Assembly (NCBI RefSeq): GCF_900094575.1
Contig: NZ_FMAE01000007.1
Span: forward strand, 545,271 to 609,270
DNA length: 64,000 bases
From: Bradyrhizobium yuanmingense
GTDB taxonomy: Bacteria > Pseudomonadota > Alphaproteobacteria > Rhizobiales > Xanthobacteraceae
Reading direction: 5' to 3'
The position numbers were made by a program, and so were the translations under genes. Of this stretch, positions 52,831 through 62,833 are shown in pieces; position 1 is the stretch's first letter; the number at the start of each line of letters is the position of its first letter. Under the pieces are notes generated by a model that saw nothing but the letters and a program-made list of their open reading frames with translations, was not told where the DNA came from and searched no databases.

Positions 52831-53765
52831 TCCGCCTCATGTTGGCCGGCGCGCTGCTGTTCGCTTCGTTCGAAGTCGCAGCTGCGCAAACCACGCTCCG
52901 TGTCGGGGACCAGAAGGGCAATGCGCAGGCCGTGATGGAAGCGGCCGGCGTGCTCAAGGATGTGCCCTACAAGATCGAGTGGAGGGAGTTTCCGGCGGCC
53001 GCGCCGCTTCTGGAAGCGCTCAGCGCCGGCGCGATCGAGACCGGCCTCGTTGGCGATGCGCCCTTCACCTTCGCCGCCGCGTCGGGCGCGCCGGTGAAGG
53101 CGATCGCTGCTATCCGGCAGACGCGCGAGGGGCTCGCCATCCTCGTGCCCGAGAATTCGCCGATCAAGAGCTTTGCCGATCTCCGGGGTAAGAAGATCGC
53201 GACCGGCCGCGGCTCGATCGGCCATCAGCTGATCCTTGCTGCGCTGGAGAAGAACGGCTGGAGCGCGAACGACGTCCAGATCGCGTTCCTGGCGCCGTCC
53301 GACGCCAAGATCGCCTACACGCAAGGCTCGGTCGATGCATGGTCGACCTGGGAGCCGTATGTGAGCCAGGAGGAGGTGCTGTTCAAGTCGCGGCGCGTCA
53401 TCACCTCGGAAGGGCTGACGCCGGGGCTGAGCTTCCAGGTAGCGCGGCCCGACGCGATCAGGGACAAGCGCGCCGAGCTGACCGATTTCATCCGCCGCCT
53501 CACCGCGGCGCGGGCCTGGTCGCTAAACAATATCGACAGCTATGCCGCGACCTGGGGCAGGTTGATGAACATCCCCACCGCCGTGCCGCAGAACTGGCTG
53601 TCACGCGCCAAGATCAGGATCGCGCCGATCGATGACGGCGTGGTCAAAGACGAGCAGGCGACGATCGACCTCTATTTCCGCTGGGGCCTGATCAAGCAGA
53701 AGCTGGATGCCGCGGAGATCGTCGATCGCTCGTTCACGGACGCGATCGCGAAGGTGGGGTTGTAG
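52827..53765 (+). CDS. Aliphatic-sulfonate-type ABC substrate-binding protein (SsuA-like) 2
   Basis: 312 residues with a Sec signal ending at EVAAAQ. Mature TTLRVGDQKGNAQAVMEAAG, then EWREFPAAAPLLEALSAG. Paralogue of the divergent protein at 46196-47176, with the same spacing of landmarks. Last gene of the operon; ATGA overlap with the SsuD-like gene. Confidence 0.9.
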   Translation: MIRLMLAGALLFASFEVAAAQTTLRVGDQKGNAQAVMEAAGVLKDVPYKIEWREFPAAAPLLEALSAGAIETGLVGDAPFTFAAASGAPVKAIAAIRQTREGLAILVPENSPIKSFADLRGKKIATGRGSIGHQLILAALEKNGWSANDVQIAFLAPSDAKIAYTQGSVDAWSTWEPYVSQEEVLFKSRRVITSEGLTPGLSFQVARPDAIRDKRAELTDFIRRLTAARAWSLNNIDSYAATWGRLMNIPTAVPQNWLSRAKIRIAPIDDGVVKDEQATIDLYFRWGLIKQKLDAAEIVDRSFTDAIAKVGL

Positions 53766-53778
53766 CCTTTACACAACT

Positions 53779-53913
53779 CTCGTGTCCCGGACGCGCTGCA
53801 GCGTGGAACGCTGCTGCGCTGAGCCGGCCCCATGGCGCACCGATTGCGTTTGGTTAGATGGGCCCCGGCTCAGCAGCGCACCACTTCGTGATGCGCTGTG
53901 TCCGGGGCACGAG
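53779..53913. repeat. 'CTCGTGTCCCGGAC...GTCCGGGGCACGAG' intergenic repeat
   Basis: About 135 bp with terminal inverted arms and inner arms AGCCGGCCCCAT / ATGGGCCCCGGCT. It follows the organosulfur operon and probably folds into a long hairpin. It could help end transcription but has no T-run. Confidence 0.8.
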
Positions 53914-54097
53914 ACCTCTCAAGCGCTCAAGCATCCGTGAAGCAGGAAGACAACTTCCAACTTGATCGCGTTCCTCGAAACAATCCTCCTGCCCATAGCG
54001 CTCGCGACAACACCCTCATTGCTATTTGCGCCGCAGCTCTTGCGGCACGGCGCACTCCCGCAAAGATCAATCCGACGACCACATCGGGAGACCGGCC
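53914..54097. other. Intergenic, remainder of gap to the oxygenase gene
   Basis: 184 bp after the repeat. No coding frame or RNA is supported. The promoter of the CmcJ-like gene is expected here, but none is clear by eye. Confidence 0.4.
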
Positions 54098-54943
54098 ATG
54101 GGCCTGCAAGAAACAAAAATCGAATCGCTTCCCTTCGTCACCGCCGAACTCAATTATCTCGCACCGATCGACGGCAAGCCGCGCACCTACGTGTTCGATC
54201 CGCCGCCGGGTGAGCCGAAAACCACCTCGCTGCCGGAGCCGCATCAGGTGCCGATCTTCGATGCGCGGCTGATCGCGCAGAACTTCTCGCTGGATCGCGA
54301 GGGCTTTGCGTTGGTGCGTCATCCGACCCAGGTGAAGGATTTTTACAACGACGAGGAAATCCGCAGCGTCTACTATCCAGCGGTCGAGGCGTTCCTGCGC
54401 GCGACGCTGAAGGCCGACCGCGTCGTCATCTTCGACCACACCGTGCGCAAGCGTGTCGAAGGCGCGCCGGATATCCGCGACGGCGGCCCGCGTCAGCCGG
54501 CCACGCGCGTCCATGTCGACCAGACGGCAATCTCCGGCGCCAACCGCGTGCGCGAGCATCTGCCTGATGAAGCCGACGAGCTGCTGAAGGGGCGCGTGCA
54601 GGTGATCAATCTGTGGCGGCCGATCCGCGGTCCCTTGCGGGATTCACCGCTCGCCATGGCCGACGGCACCACGGTCAAGCCGGAAGACCTCGTCGCTTCC
54701 GACCTGATCTATCCCAACCGCCGCGGCGAGACCTATTCGGTGAAATACAATCCGAACCACCGCTGGTTCTATTTCCCGGAGATGACGCCGGATGAGGCGC
54801 TGCTGCTGAAGTGCTACGATTCCGCAACCGACGGCCGGACCCGTTTCGGGCCGCATACCGCATTCGTCGATCCGACCACGCCGGCCGATGCTGTGCCCCG
54901 CGAGAGCATCGAAGTCCGCACGCTGGTGTTCCACCGGCAGTAA
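54098..54943 (+). CDS. CmcJ/NvfI-like putative Fe(II)/2-oxoglutarate oxygenase
   Basis: 281 residues from ATG 54098. Conserved family segments VRVHVDQT-type (RVHVDQTAISG), NLWRPIRGPLRDSPLA and FGPHTAFVDP. A candidate metal triad is His139-x-Asp141 and His253, with Arg274 available for the cosubstrate; this matches CmcJ/NvfI proteins, some of which are 2OG-type oxygenases in secondary metabolism. Isolated from any biosynthetic cluster. It neighbours a Gfo/Idh/MocA gene. Confidence 0.75.
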   Translation: MGLQETKIESLPFVTAELNYLAPIDGKPRTYVFDPPPGEPKTTSLPEPHQVPIFDARLIAQNFSLDREGFALVRHPTQVKDFYNDEEIRSVYYPAVEAFLRATLKADRVVIFDHTVRKRVEGAPDIRDGGPRQPATRVHVDQTAISGANRVREHLPDEADELLKGRVQVINLWRPIRGPLRDSPLAMADGTTVKPEDLVASDLIYPNRRGETYSVKYNPNHRWFYFPEMTPDEALLLKCYDSATDGRTRFGPHTAFVDPTTPADAVPRESIEVRTLVFHRQ

Positions 54944-55056
54944 CAATGTGTGATGGCCCTGCCGGGTCCATGCATCATGGGCGCGGGCGTCGTTCAGGTC
55001 TCGGTGGATTAGGCGTCCGAGCGCGCTATAGTGCCGCCCAATGCAAAGGGGGCGCT

Positions 55057-56226
55057 ATGACAAGGATCAGGATAGGACTCGTCGGCTGCGGCTTCGTGTC
55101 GGAGTTGCACATGTATGCGTTCCGGCGCGTCTATGGCGTTGACGTCGAGGTCGCGGCGGTTGCTGCCCGCGGCGACAAGGTTGTCGCGTTTGCCGGGCAT
55201 CACAATATCCCGCGTGTTTACCGCAGCTTCGCCGAGCTGATCGCCGACCGCGATCTCGACGTCGTCGACATCTGCACCCCGCCCAATCTTCACGCCGAGA
55301 TGATCGTCGCCGCCATGCAGTCCGGCAAGCACGTCATCTGCGAAAAGCCGTTCGCCGGCTATTTCGGCCGCGAAGGCGATCAGCAGCCGATCGGCAAGCA
55401 CGTGCCGAAGGCGCTGATGTATGAACGCGTGATCGAAGAGATGGACAGGACGCGGGCCGCGATCGAGCGCACGGGCAAGCTCTTCATGTATGCCGAGGAC
55501 TGGATCTACGCGCCGGCCGTAACCAAGACCGCCGAGATCATCAAGGCGACCAAGGACAAGATTCTGTTCATGAAGGGCGAGGAGAGCCATTCCGGCTCGC
55601 ACGCCGCGCATGCCGCGCAATGGGCGATGACCGGCGGCGGCTCGCTGATCCGCATGGGCTGCCATCCCCTCTCGGCCGTGCTGTATCTGAAGCAGGTCGA
55701 AGCCAAGGCGCGCGGCGAGCGCATCCATGTGGCCAGCGTCACCGGCGATGTCGGCAACGTCACCGCCGGGCTCAAGCCGGAGGAGCGCAGCTACATCAAG
55801 GCCAATCCCGTCGATGTCGAGGACTGGGGCACGCTCACCGCCACTTTCTCGGACGGCACCAAGGCGACGGTGTTCTCCGGCGACATGATCATGGGCGGCG
55901 TGCGCAATCTGATCGAGACCTATACGAGCGGCGGCTCGCTGTTTGCCAACATCACGCCCAACAATCATCTGATGAGCTATCAGACCAGCGAGGAGAAGCT
56001 CGCTTCTGTCTACATCACCGAGAAGGTCGACCGCAAAACCGGCTGGCAATATGTCTGCCTCGAGGAGGAATGGACGCGCGGCTATTTGCAGGAGATCCAG
56101 GACTTCATGGAATGCGTCGCGACGGGCCGCCAGCCGCTGTCCGACCTCGCGCTGGCCTATGAGACGATCAAGGTGAACTACGCAGGATATTGGGCGGCGG
56201 AGGAGGGGCGGCGGGTGGTGTTGTGA
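55057..56226 (+). CDS. Gfo/Idh/MocA family oxidoreductase
   Basis: 389 residues from ATG 55057 (AAAGGGGGCG upstream). N-terminal NAD(P)-binding Rossmann start GLVGCGFVSELHMYAF, then VDICTPPNLHAEM and the invariant CEKPFAG. C-terminal domain with the sugar-type EDWIYAPAVTKTAEI and HAAQWAMTGGGSLIRMGCHP. Dehydrogenates a sugar-like substrate in the family; substrate unknown. Flanked by CmcJ-like oxygenase, orphan binding protein and SMP-30-like genes. Confidence 0.92.
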   Translation: MTRIRIGLVGCGFVSELHMYAFRRVYGVDVEVAAVAARGDKVVAFAGHHNIPRVYRSFAELIADRDLDVVDICTPPNLHAEMIVAAMQSGKHVICEKPFAGYFGREGDQQPIGKHVPKALMYERVIEEMDRTRAAIERTGKLFMYAEDWIYAPAVTKTAEIIKATKDKILFMKGEESHSGSHAAHAAQWAMTGGGSLIRMGCHPLSAVLYLKQVEAKARGERIHVASVTGDVGNVTAGLKPEERSYIKANPVDVEDWGTLTATFSDGTKATVFSGDMIMGGVRNLIETYTSGGSLFANITPNNHLMSYQTSEEKLASVYITEKVDRKTGWQYVCLEEEWTRGYLQEIQDFMECVATGRQPLSDLALAYETIKVNYAGYWAAEEGRRVVL

Positions 56227-56254
56227 AAGCAACGTGTCTCCGCAGGCACGCTTC

Positions 56255-56404
56255 CCTTCTCCCCTTGCGGGAGAAGGTGGCGCGAAGCGCCGGATGAGGG
56301 GTTGTTTCCGCGCATCCCAATGAGAGTTGAACACGCGGAGGGGGACCCCTCACCCGTCTCGCCGCAACGCGGCGAGCCACCCTCTCCCGCAAGGGGAGAG
56401 GGTG
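56255..56404. repeat. Palindromic 'CCTTCTCCCC...GGGGAGAGGGTG' element, inverted copy
   Basis: Carries the segments of the 41714-41865 element in reverse order: CCTTCTCCCCTTGCGGGAGA, CGAAGCGCCGGATGAGGGGT, ACCCCTCACCCGTCTCGCCG, then ACCCTCTCCCGCAAGGGGAG. About 150 bp. Lies between convergent genes. Confidence 0.88.
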
Positions 56405-56425
56405 TACACTGCCCGTGCCGCCCCC

Positions 56426-57736
56426 TCACGCCCCGTAGGTCGAGCCCTTCGGCAGCGGGAAGACCGGGTCCTGCGTGCGGATGTTGGTCGGCCACACCAC
56501 GGAGATGTGCGCGCCGGCGTTCTGCATCACGACCGGCGTCGAACGTTCGTTCTGGCCGGAGAGCGGCGTGCCCGGCGGGAAGAATTTCACGCCATAGCCC
56601 TGGATCGTGCCGCCCGCGGGGATGTCGACGTCGAGCGCCGCTTTCCGGATCGCCTCGGGCTCGAAGCTGCCGTACTTCTCCTTGGCGACAGGCAGCACGT
56701 TGTTGAGCAGCACCCAGGTCTGGTTGAAGCCCATCGAGCAGTGCGGTGGCACGTCGGTGGCGCCGGTCTTGGCCTGGTAGCGACTGACCATGGTCTTGAT
56801 CAGATCGCCCATGCCGGGCGCGAGCTTGGCGGGATCGAGCAGCTGTGCCGGCACCGGGTCGATGTTGCAGAAATTGTCGATGTCGGCGCCGAACGTGGCG
56901 CGCAACTTGTCGAGCTGGCTGTAGCCGGCACCGGCTCCGAACAGCATCTTGAAGCGCAACCCGCTCTCGCGGGCCTGGCGCAGGAACAGGGTGATGTCAG
57001 GGTTGTAGCCCGCATGCGAGATCACGTCGGCCTTGGCCCGCTTGATCTTGGTCACCAGCACCGACAGGTCGGGCGCCGAGGCCGAATAGCCTTCGCGCAG
57101 CACCACCGGAATGCCGGCATCTTTCGCATAGGCTTCGTCAGCGGAGGCAACGCCGACGCCATAAGGGCCGTCCTCGTGGATCAACGCGACCTTGACCTCC
57201 TTCGGATCCATGCCGAGCTTGGCTTTGGCGTGCTCGGTGAGGAAGCTTGCAAAGGCCTGGCCGTATTGATCCGAATGGATCTGCGCGCGAAACACGTGTT
57301 GCAGGTTCTTGTCCTTGAACACGGCGGTCGAGACCGCGGTCGTGATCCAGAGGATCTTCTTTTGCTGCTCGACCTTGGCCGCGAGCGGCACCGCATGCGA
57401 GCTGGCATAGACGCCGTTGAGGATGTCGATCTTCTCTTGGCTGATCAGGCGTTCGGCCTCGTTGATCGCAACGTCCGGCTTGCTCTGCGAATCCGCGGCG
57501 ACCGGAGCAACCTTGTATTTGCCGCCGACACCGCCTTTCTCGTTGACGAGATCGATGGCGATCTGCGCGCCGATCGACGAGGCGACCGAGCCGCCGGCGG
57601 CGAAGGGGCCGGTGAGGTCGTAGATCAGGCCGATGCGTATAGTCTCGGCTTGTGCCTGGGCGCGTGTCCAATCGAGGCTGAGTGCGGCGGCGGCAGCCGC
57701 CGATGTCTTCAGCAGCTGCCTGCGTGAAGTCGGCAT
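56426..57736 (-). CDS. Orphan branched-chain-type substrate-binding protein
   Basis: 436 residues from ATG 57736 (GGGAGG upstream). The N-terminus has TSRRQLLKTSAAAAA, a possible Tat signal, ending near AQAQA. Mature IRIGLIYDLTGPFAAGGS matches the protein at 22183, and both share NPDITL and LPLPKG-type endings. No permease or ATPase is adjacent, so it may use another transporter, for instance the 23518-26896 system, or act as a sensor component. Confidence 0.9.
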   Translation of the reverse strand: MPTSRRQLLKTSAAAAAALSLDWTRAQAQAETIRIGLIYDLTGPFAAGGSVASSIGAQIAIDLVNEKGGVGGKYKVAPVAADSQSKPDVAINEAERLISQEKIDILNGVYASSHAVPLAAKVEQQKKILWITTAVSTAVFKDKNLQHVFRAQIHSDQYGQAFASFLTEHAKAKLGMDPKEVKVALIHEDGPYGVGVASADEAYAKDAGIPVVLREGYSASAPDLSVLVTKIKRAKADVISHAGYNPDITLFLRQARESGLRFKMLFGAGAGYSQLDKLRATFGADIDNFCNIDPVPAQLLDPAKLAPGMGDLIKTMVSRYQAKTGATDVPPHCSMGFNQTWVLLNNVLPVAKEKYGSFEPEAIRKAALDVDIPAGGTIQGYGVKFFPPGTPLSGQNERSTPVVMQNAGAHISVVWPTNIRTQDPVFPLPKGSTYGA

Positions 57737-57881
57737 CCTATCCTCCCTCAAAACCGTCGTTCGATCTTGTCGTTGTTCGCAAAGTATGGGGAGCGGGGCG
57801 GCGGAAAGTCAACATCGCGAAAGTCGAGGTTCTTCGGCGCCGGCGCTTCACGCCGGCGCGTTCGTTCGTGGATGGCGCCGC

Positions 57882-59114
57882 TCAGCCCGGCCCTGCGCCC
57901 TGCGTCGCCGTATACACCGCGTAGAGCGATTGGCTCGCGGCCATGAACAGGCGGTTGCGCTTGGGGCCGCCGAAGCAGACGTTGCCGCACACTTCCGGCA
58001 GACGGATGCGGCCGAGCAGCTTGCCCTCCGGCGACCACACCGTGACGCCGCTGTAGCCGACCGCGCGTCCGGCATTGCTGGAGGCCCAGAGATTGCCGTT
58101 GACGTCGCAACGCAGACCATCCGGTCCGCACTTCACGCCGTCGATCACGCAATCGGTGAACTTCTTCAGGTTCGACAGCTTGTTGTCGCTGCCGACGTCG
58201 AACACGAAGATCTCGCCCTTGCCGCCGGGCCCGGTGTCGCCCGGTCCCTTGCCGGTCGAGGCGATGTAGAGCTTCTTGTAGTCGGGCGAGAAACACAGCC
58301 CGTTCGGGTCGGGCACCTGGTCTTCCGTGACGACGAGGTCGATGCGGCCGGAGGGATCGATGCGATAGCAATTGGTCGGCAGCTCGCGCTTGCCCGGCAC
58401 GAAGCCGGCCGGCTGTCCGATCCGCGGATTGAGCTTGCCGCCGGCATTGCTCGGGCCGCCCGCGACGTCGGGCTCGCCTTCGTAGAGCTGGCCGCCATAG
58501 GGCGGATCGGTGAACCAATAGCTGCCGTCGGGATGCGCGGCGATGTCGTTCGGCGAGTTCAGCTTCTTGCCCTGGTAGGACTCGGCGAGCACGGTGGCGG
58601 TGCCGTCATGCTCGTAGCGCGTCACCCGCCGCGTCAGGTGCTCGCAGGAGAGCTGGCGGCCCTGGAAGTCGAACGAGTTGCCGTTGGAATTGTTGGAGGG
58701 CGAGCGGAATACGCTGACGCGGCCGTCGTCCTCGGTCCAGCGCATCTGCCGGTTGTTGGGAATGTCGCTCCACAAGAGATAGCGGCCCTGCGCACTCCAC
58801 GCCGGGCCTTCCGCCCAGAGCAGCCCGGTATAGAGACGCTTGATCGCGGTGTTGGGCTGCGCGAGATCGTTGAAGGACGGATCGACCGCGATGATGTCGG
58901 GGTCCCAGAAATAGGTCGTCGGCGCGCCGCCCGGGCCGAAGTCGCGCGGCGGCGTCGTGATCGTCGTCGGCGGTGCGGCGGGCCCGGTCTGGGCCAGCGC
59001 GGGGCCCGCCAACGTGGCCGCGGCGCCGAGCGCCAGCCCCCCGACCAGCGTTCGTCGTGAAAGCGCAGCATCGTGCGCACGCTGCTCCTGCTCAGGAGCC
59101 TCCTGGCGTGTCAT
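57882..59114 (-). CDS. SMP-30/gluconolactonase-like protein, Tat-exported
   Basis: 410 residues. Twin-arginine signal ALSRRTLVGGLALGAAA at the N-terminus. Six-bladed beta-propeller of the SMP-30/LRE type, with candidate metal ligands in WAEGPAW (Glu102), LNSPNDIAAHPDG and PNGLCFSPD. Members hydrolyse sugar lactones. Its location upstream of the orphan binding protein on the same strand, and a Gfo/Idh-type gene nearby, suggest a periplasmic carbohydrate or lactone route. Confidence 0.85.
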   Translation of the reverse strand: MTRQEAPEQEQRAHDAALSRRTLVGGLALGAAATLAGPALAQTGPAAPPTTITTPPRDFGPGGAPTTYFWDPDIIAVDPSFNDLAQPNTAIKRLYTGLLWAEGPAWSAQGRYLLWSDIPNNRQMRWTEDDGRVSVFRSPSNNSNGNSFDFQGRQLSCEHLTRRVTRYEHDGTATVLAESYQGKKLNSPNDIAAHPDGSYWFTDPPYGGQLYEGEPDVAGGPSNAGGKLNPRIGQPAGFVPGKRELPTNCYRIDPSGRIDLVVTEDQVPDPNGLCFSPDYKKLYIASTGKGPGDTGPGGKGEIFVFDVGSDNKLSNLKKFTDCVIDGVKCGPDGLRCDVNGNLWASSNAGRAVGYSGVTVWSPEGKLLGRIRLPEVCGNVCFGGPKRNRLFMAASQSLYAVYTATQGAGPG

Positions 59115-59299
59115 CGTATCCTCCCGGTTACGTTCGGCCGGCCGGTTGATCCGGCCAAGCGCGGCGAAGGTTAGTCCGGTCCGCGTCCGGTTGCGAGAGG
59201 CAGACTTGAAACCGCGGCGTGATCGCAGGTCGCAATTTCGTCACCTTCGAGTGCGTTTGGATTGCAGGGCGCTAGCGGGGGATAAAGCCGGAGCTCATT

Positions 59300-59560
59300 G
59301 TGCAAGTCGTCATCCTGGTCATCCTTCTCTCACTCGCGTTTGCGGCTGGCTATTTCACGCGAGATTACGTCTCCCGAAAAAGGCGCGCGGAGGCACGCCG
59401 CTGGCGCGAGTACGCTGAGCCGGACTGGCTCTCAGCCAATGCGCCGGCCAACACCAACGAGATCGCGAAGACCGACACCGCTGCGCCCACCGGAGAGCTC
59501 GGCCAAATGCTGAACCGTTGGGAGAACAGGGCGCGCGCCCGCCGCACCGGCACGGCGTAG
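59300..59560 (+). CDS. Small membrane-anchored protein, 86 residues
   Basis: GTG start 59300. One N-terminal transmembrane helix (about 2-19, VVILVILLSLAFAAGYFT) followed by a basic, Glu-rich soluble tail with WREYAEPDWLSANAP. The helix plus RDYVSRKRRAEARRWR gives inside-positive orientation. No known domain. Not part of an obvious operon. Confidence 0.6.
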   Translation: MQVVILVILLSLAFAAGYFTRDYVSRKRRAEARRWREYAEPDWLSANAPANTNEIAKTDTAAPTGELGQMLNRWENRARARRTGTA

Positions 59561-59660
59561 GCCTATCCCTTTTAGGTCACCTATGTTGACCCTCTTTTTG
59601 GCGTTGCAGTTGCGGCCATTTCTCGTCTAGAAACGGCCACATCGGGCCTCTCCCGAAACC

Positions 59661-59674
59661 AACCGTCAACGGTT
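59661..59674. promoter_or_regulatory. Short palindrome upstream of leuA leader
   Basis: AACCGT-CA-ACGGTT, six-bp perfect half sites. It lies 36 bp before the leader peptide start. Could be a regulator site or chance. Confidence 0.35.
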
Positions 59675-59709
59675 TTGACCGAGGATTTGAGGCTCTACAG
59701 GGTCTGGCA

Positions 59710-59829
59710 ATGCTGATTCGCGGCCAAATCGAGGGGATTTCGGGGGAGGTGGCTCTGGCCGCCGCCGCGATCCCGGCTGCGCTGCTGCCCACCCTCCTTA
59801 TTGGCGGCCTTCTTCTTACTTGCCCCTGA
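59710..59829 (+). CDS. leuA leader peptide, leucine-codon rich
   Basis: 39-codon frame ATG to TGA in the 389-bp gap before leuA. The distal part reads AALLPTLLIGGLLLTCP, with seven Leu codons among 12 positions, including a CTT-CTT-CTT run at 59809-59817 and CTC-CTT at 59794-59799. CTT is rare in this GC-rich DNA. This is the composition of a leucine attenuator leader. The proximal start is uncertain; an internal GTG after GGGGGAG is possible. Confidence 0.7.
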   Translation: MLIRGQIEGISGEVALAAAAIPAALLPTLLIGGLLLTCP

Positions 59830-59866
59830 GGGCCGGCTGGGCGCCATGCGCCTGGGCGCTCAGGGG
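59823..59866 (+). promoter_or_regulatory. leuA leader stem-loop
   Basis: CCCCTGAG (59823-59830) pairs with CTCAGGGG (59859-59866), enclosing GGCGC (59840-59844) paired with GCGCC (59848-59852). The 5' arm contains the leader peptide stop codon, so a ribosome at the end of the leader would open it and one stalled on the Leu codons would not. No T-run follows, so control may be at translation or by Rho. Confidence 0.7.
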
Positions 59867-59949
59867 TTGGTCGAGATCAACGGACACCTCAAGCGCCAAG
59901 GGACTGAAACGGCTCTGAACGGCGCAAACGCTCAAAAGGAAATCTAGGA

Positions 59950-61512
<1,563 letters not shown>

Positions 61513-61533
61513 ATGGCTGCCCTGCTAAGGGAC

Positions 61534-61562
61534 AATAGCGGCTGTGTAAGCGAGCCGCTATT
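61534..61562 (+). terminator. Stem-loop after leuA
   Basis: Perfect 10-bp stem AATAGCGGCT (61534-61543) with AGCCGCTATT (61553-61562), 9-nt loop, 22 nt after the leuA stop. Only two T at its end, so it may terminate weakly or protect the mRNA. Confidence 0.55.
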
Positions 61563-61630
61563 GATGCAGCCGGCATAAGATTGGCCACCCGGCGCCGCCG
61601 GGCGGCTCAAACAAACGACAGGGAGAGACC

Positions 61631-62635
61631 ATGCGCACCTCGGCGATCGCCGCCTCCATCGCGGTTCTGGCACTTGGCTTGAGCGGGCCGGCATCGGCCC
61701 AATCACCGATCATCATCAAATTCAGCCACGTTGTCGCCACCGACACGCCGAAAGGCAAGGGCGCGGAGAAGTTCAAGGAGCTCGCCGAGAAGTATACCGG
61801 CGGCAAGGTCAAGGTCGAAGTCTATCCGAACTCGACGCTCTACAAGGACAAGGAAGAGCTCGAGGCGCTCCAGCTCGGCAGCGTGCAGATGCTGGCGCCG
61901 TCCAACTCCAAGTTTGGGCCGCTCGGCATCCGCGAGTTCGAGGTGTTCGACCTGCCTTACATCCTGCCCGACATCAAGACGCTGCGGAAGGTGACGGAAG
62001 GGCCGCTCGGCACCAAGCTGCTGAAGCTGCTGGATGCCAAGGGCATCACCGGCCTTGCCTATTGGGACAACGGCTTCAAGCAGATGAGCGCGAACAAGAA
62101 GCTGATCACGCCGGCCGACTATCAGGGCGTGAAATTCCGCATCCAATCCTCGCGCGTGATCCAGGCCCAGTTCAAGTCGCTCGGCTCGCTGCCGCAGGTG
62201 ATGGCGTTCTCGGAAGTCTACCAGGCACTCCAGACCGGCGTGGTCGACGGCCAGGAGAACACCTGGTCGAACATCTACACCCAGAAGATGCACGAGGTTC
62301 AGAAGTACATCACTGAAACCAATCACGGCTACATCGGCTACGTGGTGATCGTGAACAAGAAATTCTGGGACGATCTGCCGGCCGACATCCGTGACCCATT
62401 GTCAAAGGCGATGAAAGAGGCGACCGAGTTCAGCAACGCGCAGTCGCAGAAGGAGAACGATGACGCGCTGGCCGAGATCAAGAAGAGCGGCAAGAGCGAG
62501 ATCATCAAGCTGACGGCCGATCAGGACGAGGCGATGCGCAAGGCGATGGAGCCGGTTTACAAGGAGGCCGCGGGCCGCATCGGCCAGGGGCTGATCGACG
62601 AGTTCCTGAAGGAAGCCAAGAGCCCGACGAACTGA
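61631..62635 (+). CDS. TRAP transporter substrate-binding protein (DctP type)
   Basis: 334 residues. Sec signal ending near ASAQS. DctP fold: IIIKFSHVVATDTPKGKGAE, then the conserved Arg segment VKFRIQSSRV and the ENTWSNIYTQK site, which in the family contacts a carboxylate. TRAP ligands are usually C4-dicarboxylates or other organic acids. No DctQ/DctM membrane genes are next to it; a strong terminator follows at 62659. Confidence 0.92.
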   Translation: MRTSAIAASIAVLALGLSGPASAQSPIIIKFSHVVATDTPKGKGAEKFKELAEKYTGGKVKVEVYPNSTLYKDKEELEALQLGSVQMLAPSNSKFGPLGIREFEVFDLPYILPDIKTLRKVTEGPLGTKLLKLLDAKGITGLAYWDNGFKQMSANKKLITPADYQGVKFRIQSSRVIQAQFKSLGSLPQVMAFSEVYQALQTGVVDGQENTWSNIYTQKMHEVQKYITETNHGYIGYVVIVNKKFWDDLPADIRDPLSKAMKEATEFSNAQSQKENDDALAEIKKSGKSEIIKLTADQDEAMRKAMEPVYKEAAGRIGQGLIDEFLKEAKSPTN

Positions 62636-62658
62636 CCTCGACGGGCGACCCCAACGAA

Positions 62659-62691
62659 GGGCTTCCGCGCAGCGCACGGAAGCCCTTTTTG
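62659..62691 (+). terminator. Intrinsic terminator of the TRAP binding-protein gene
   Basis: GGGCTTCCG (62659-62667) pairs with CGGAAGCCC (62677-62685), 9 bp, then five T. 23 nt after the stop codon. Confidence 0.9.
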
Positions 62692-62833
62692 TTGCGGATT
62701 ATTTTTGTTCGCATCTGAACGGACATTCACGGCGATTACATCTCTGTAAGAGCGCGCTTCCTGTCCAAGTTGTAAGTTGCGCGTCAGCCCCCTCGCGCTC
62801 ATCCTCACGGGTATCCTTCCAGAGGAGGTCAGG

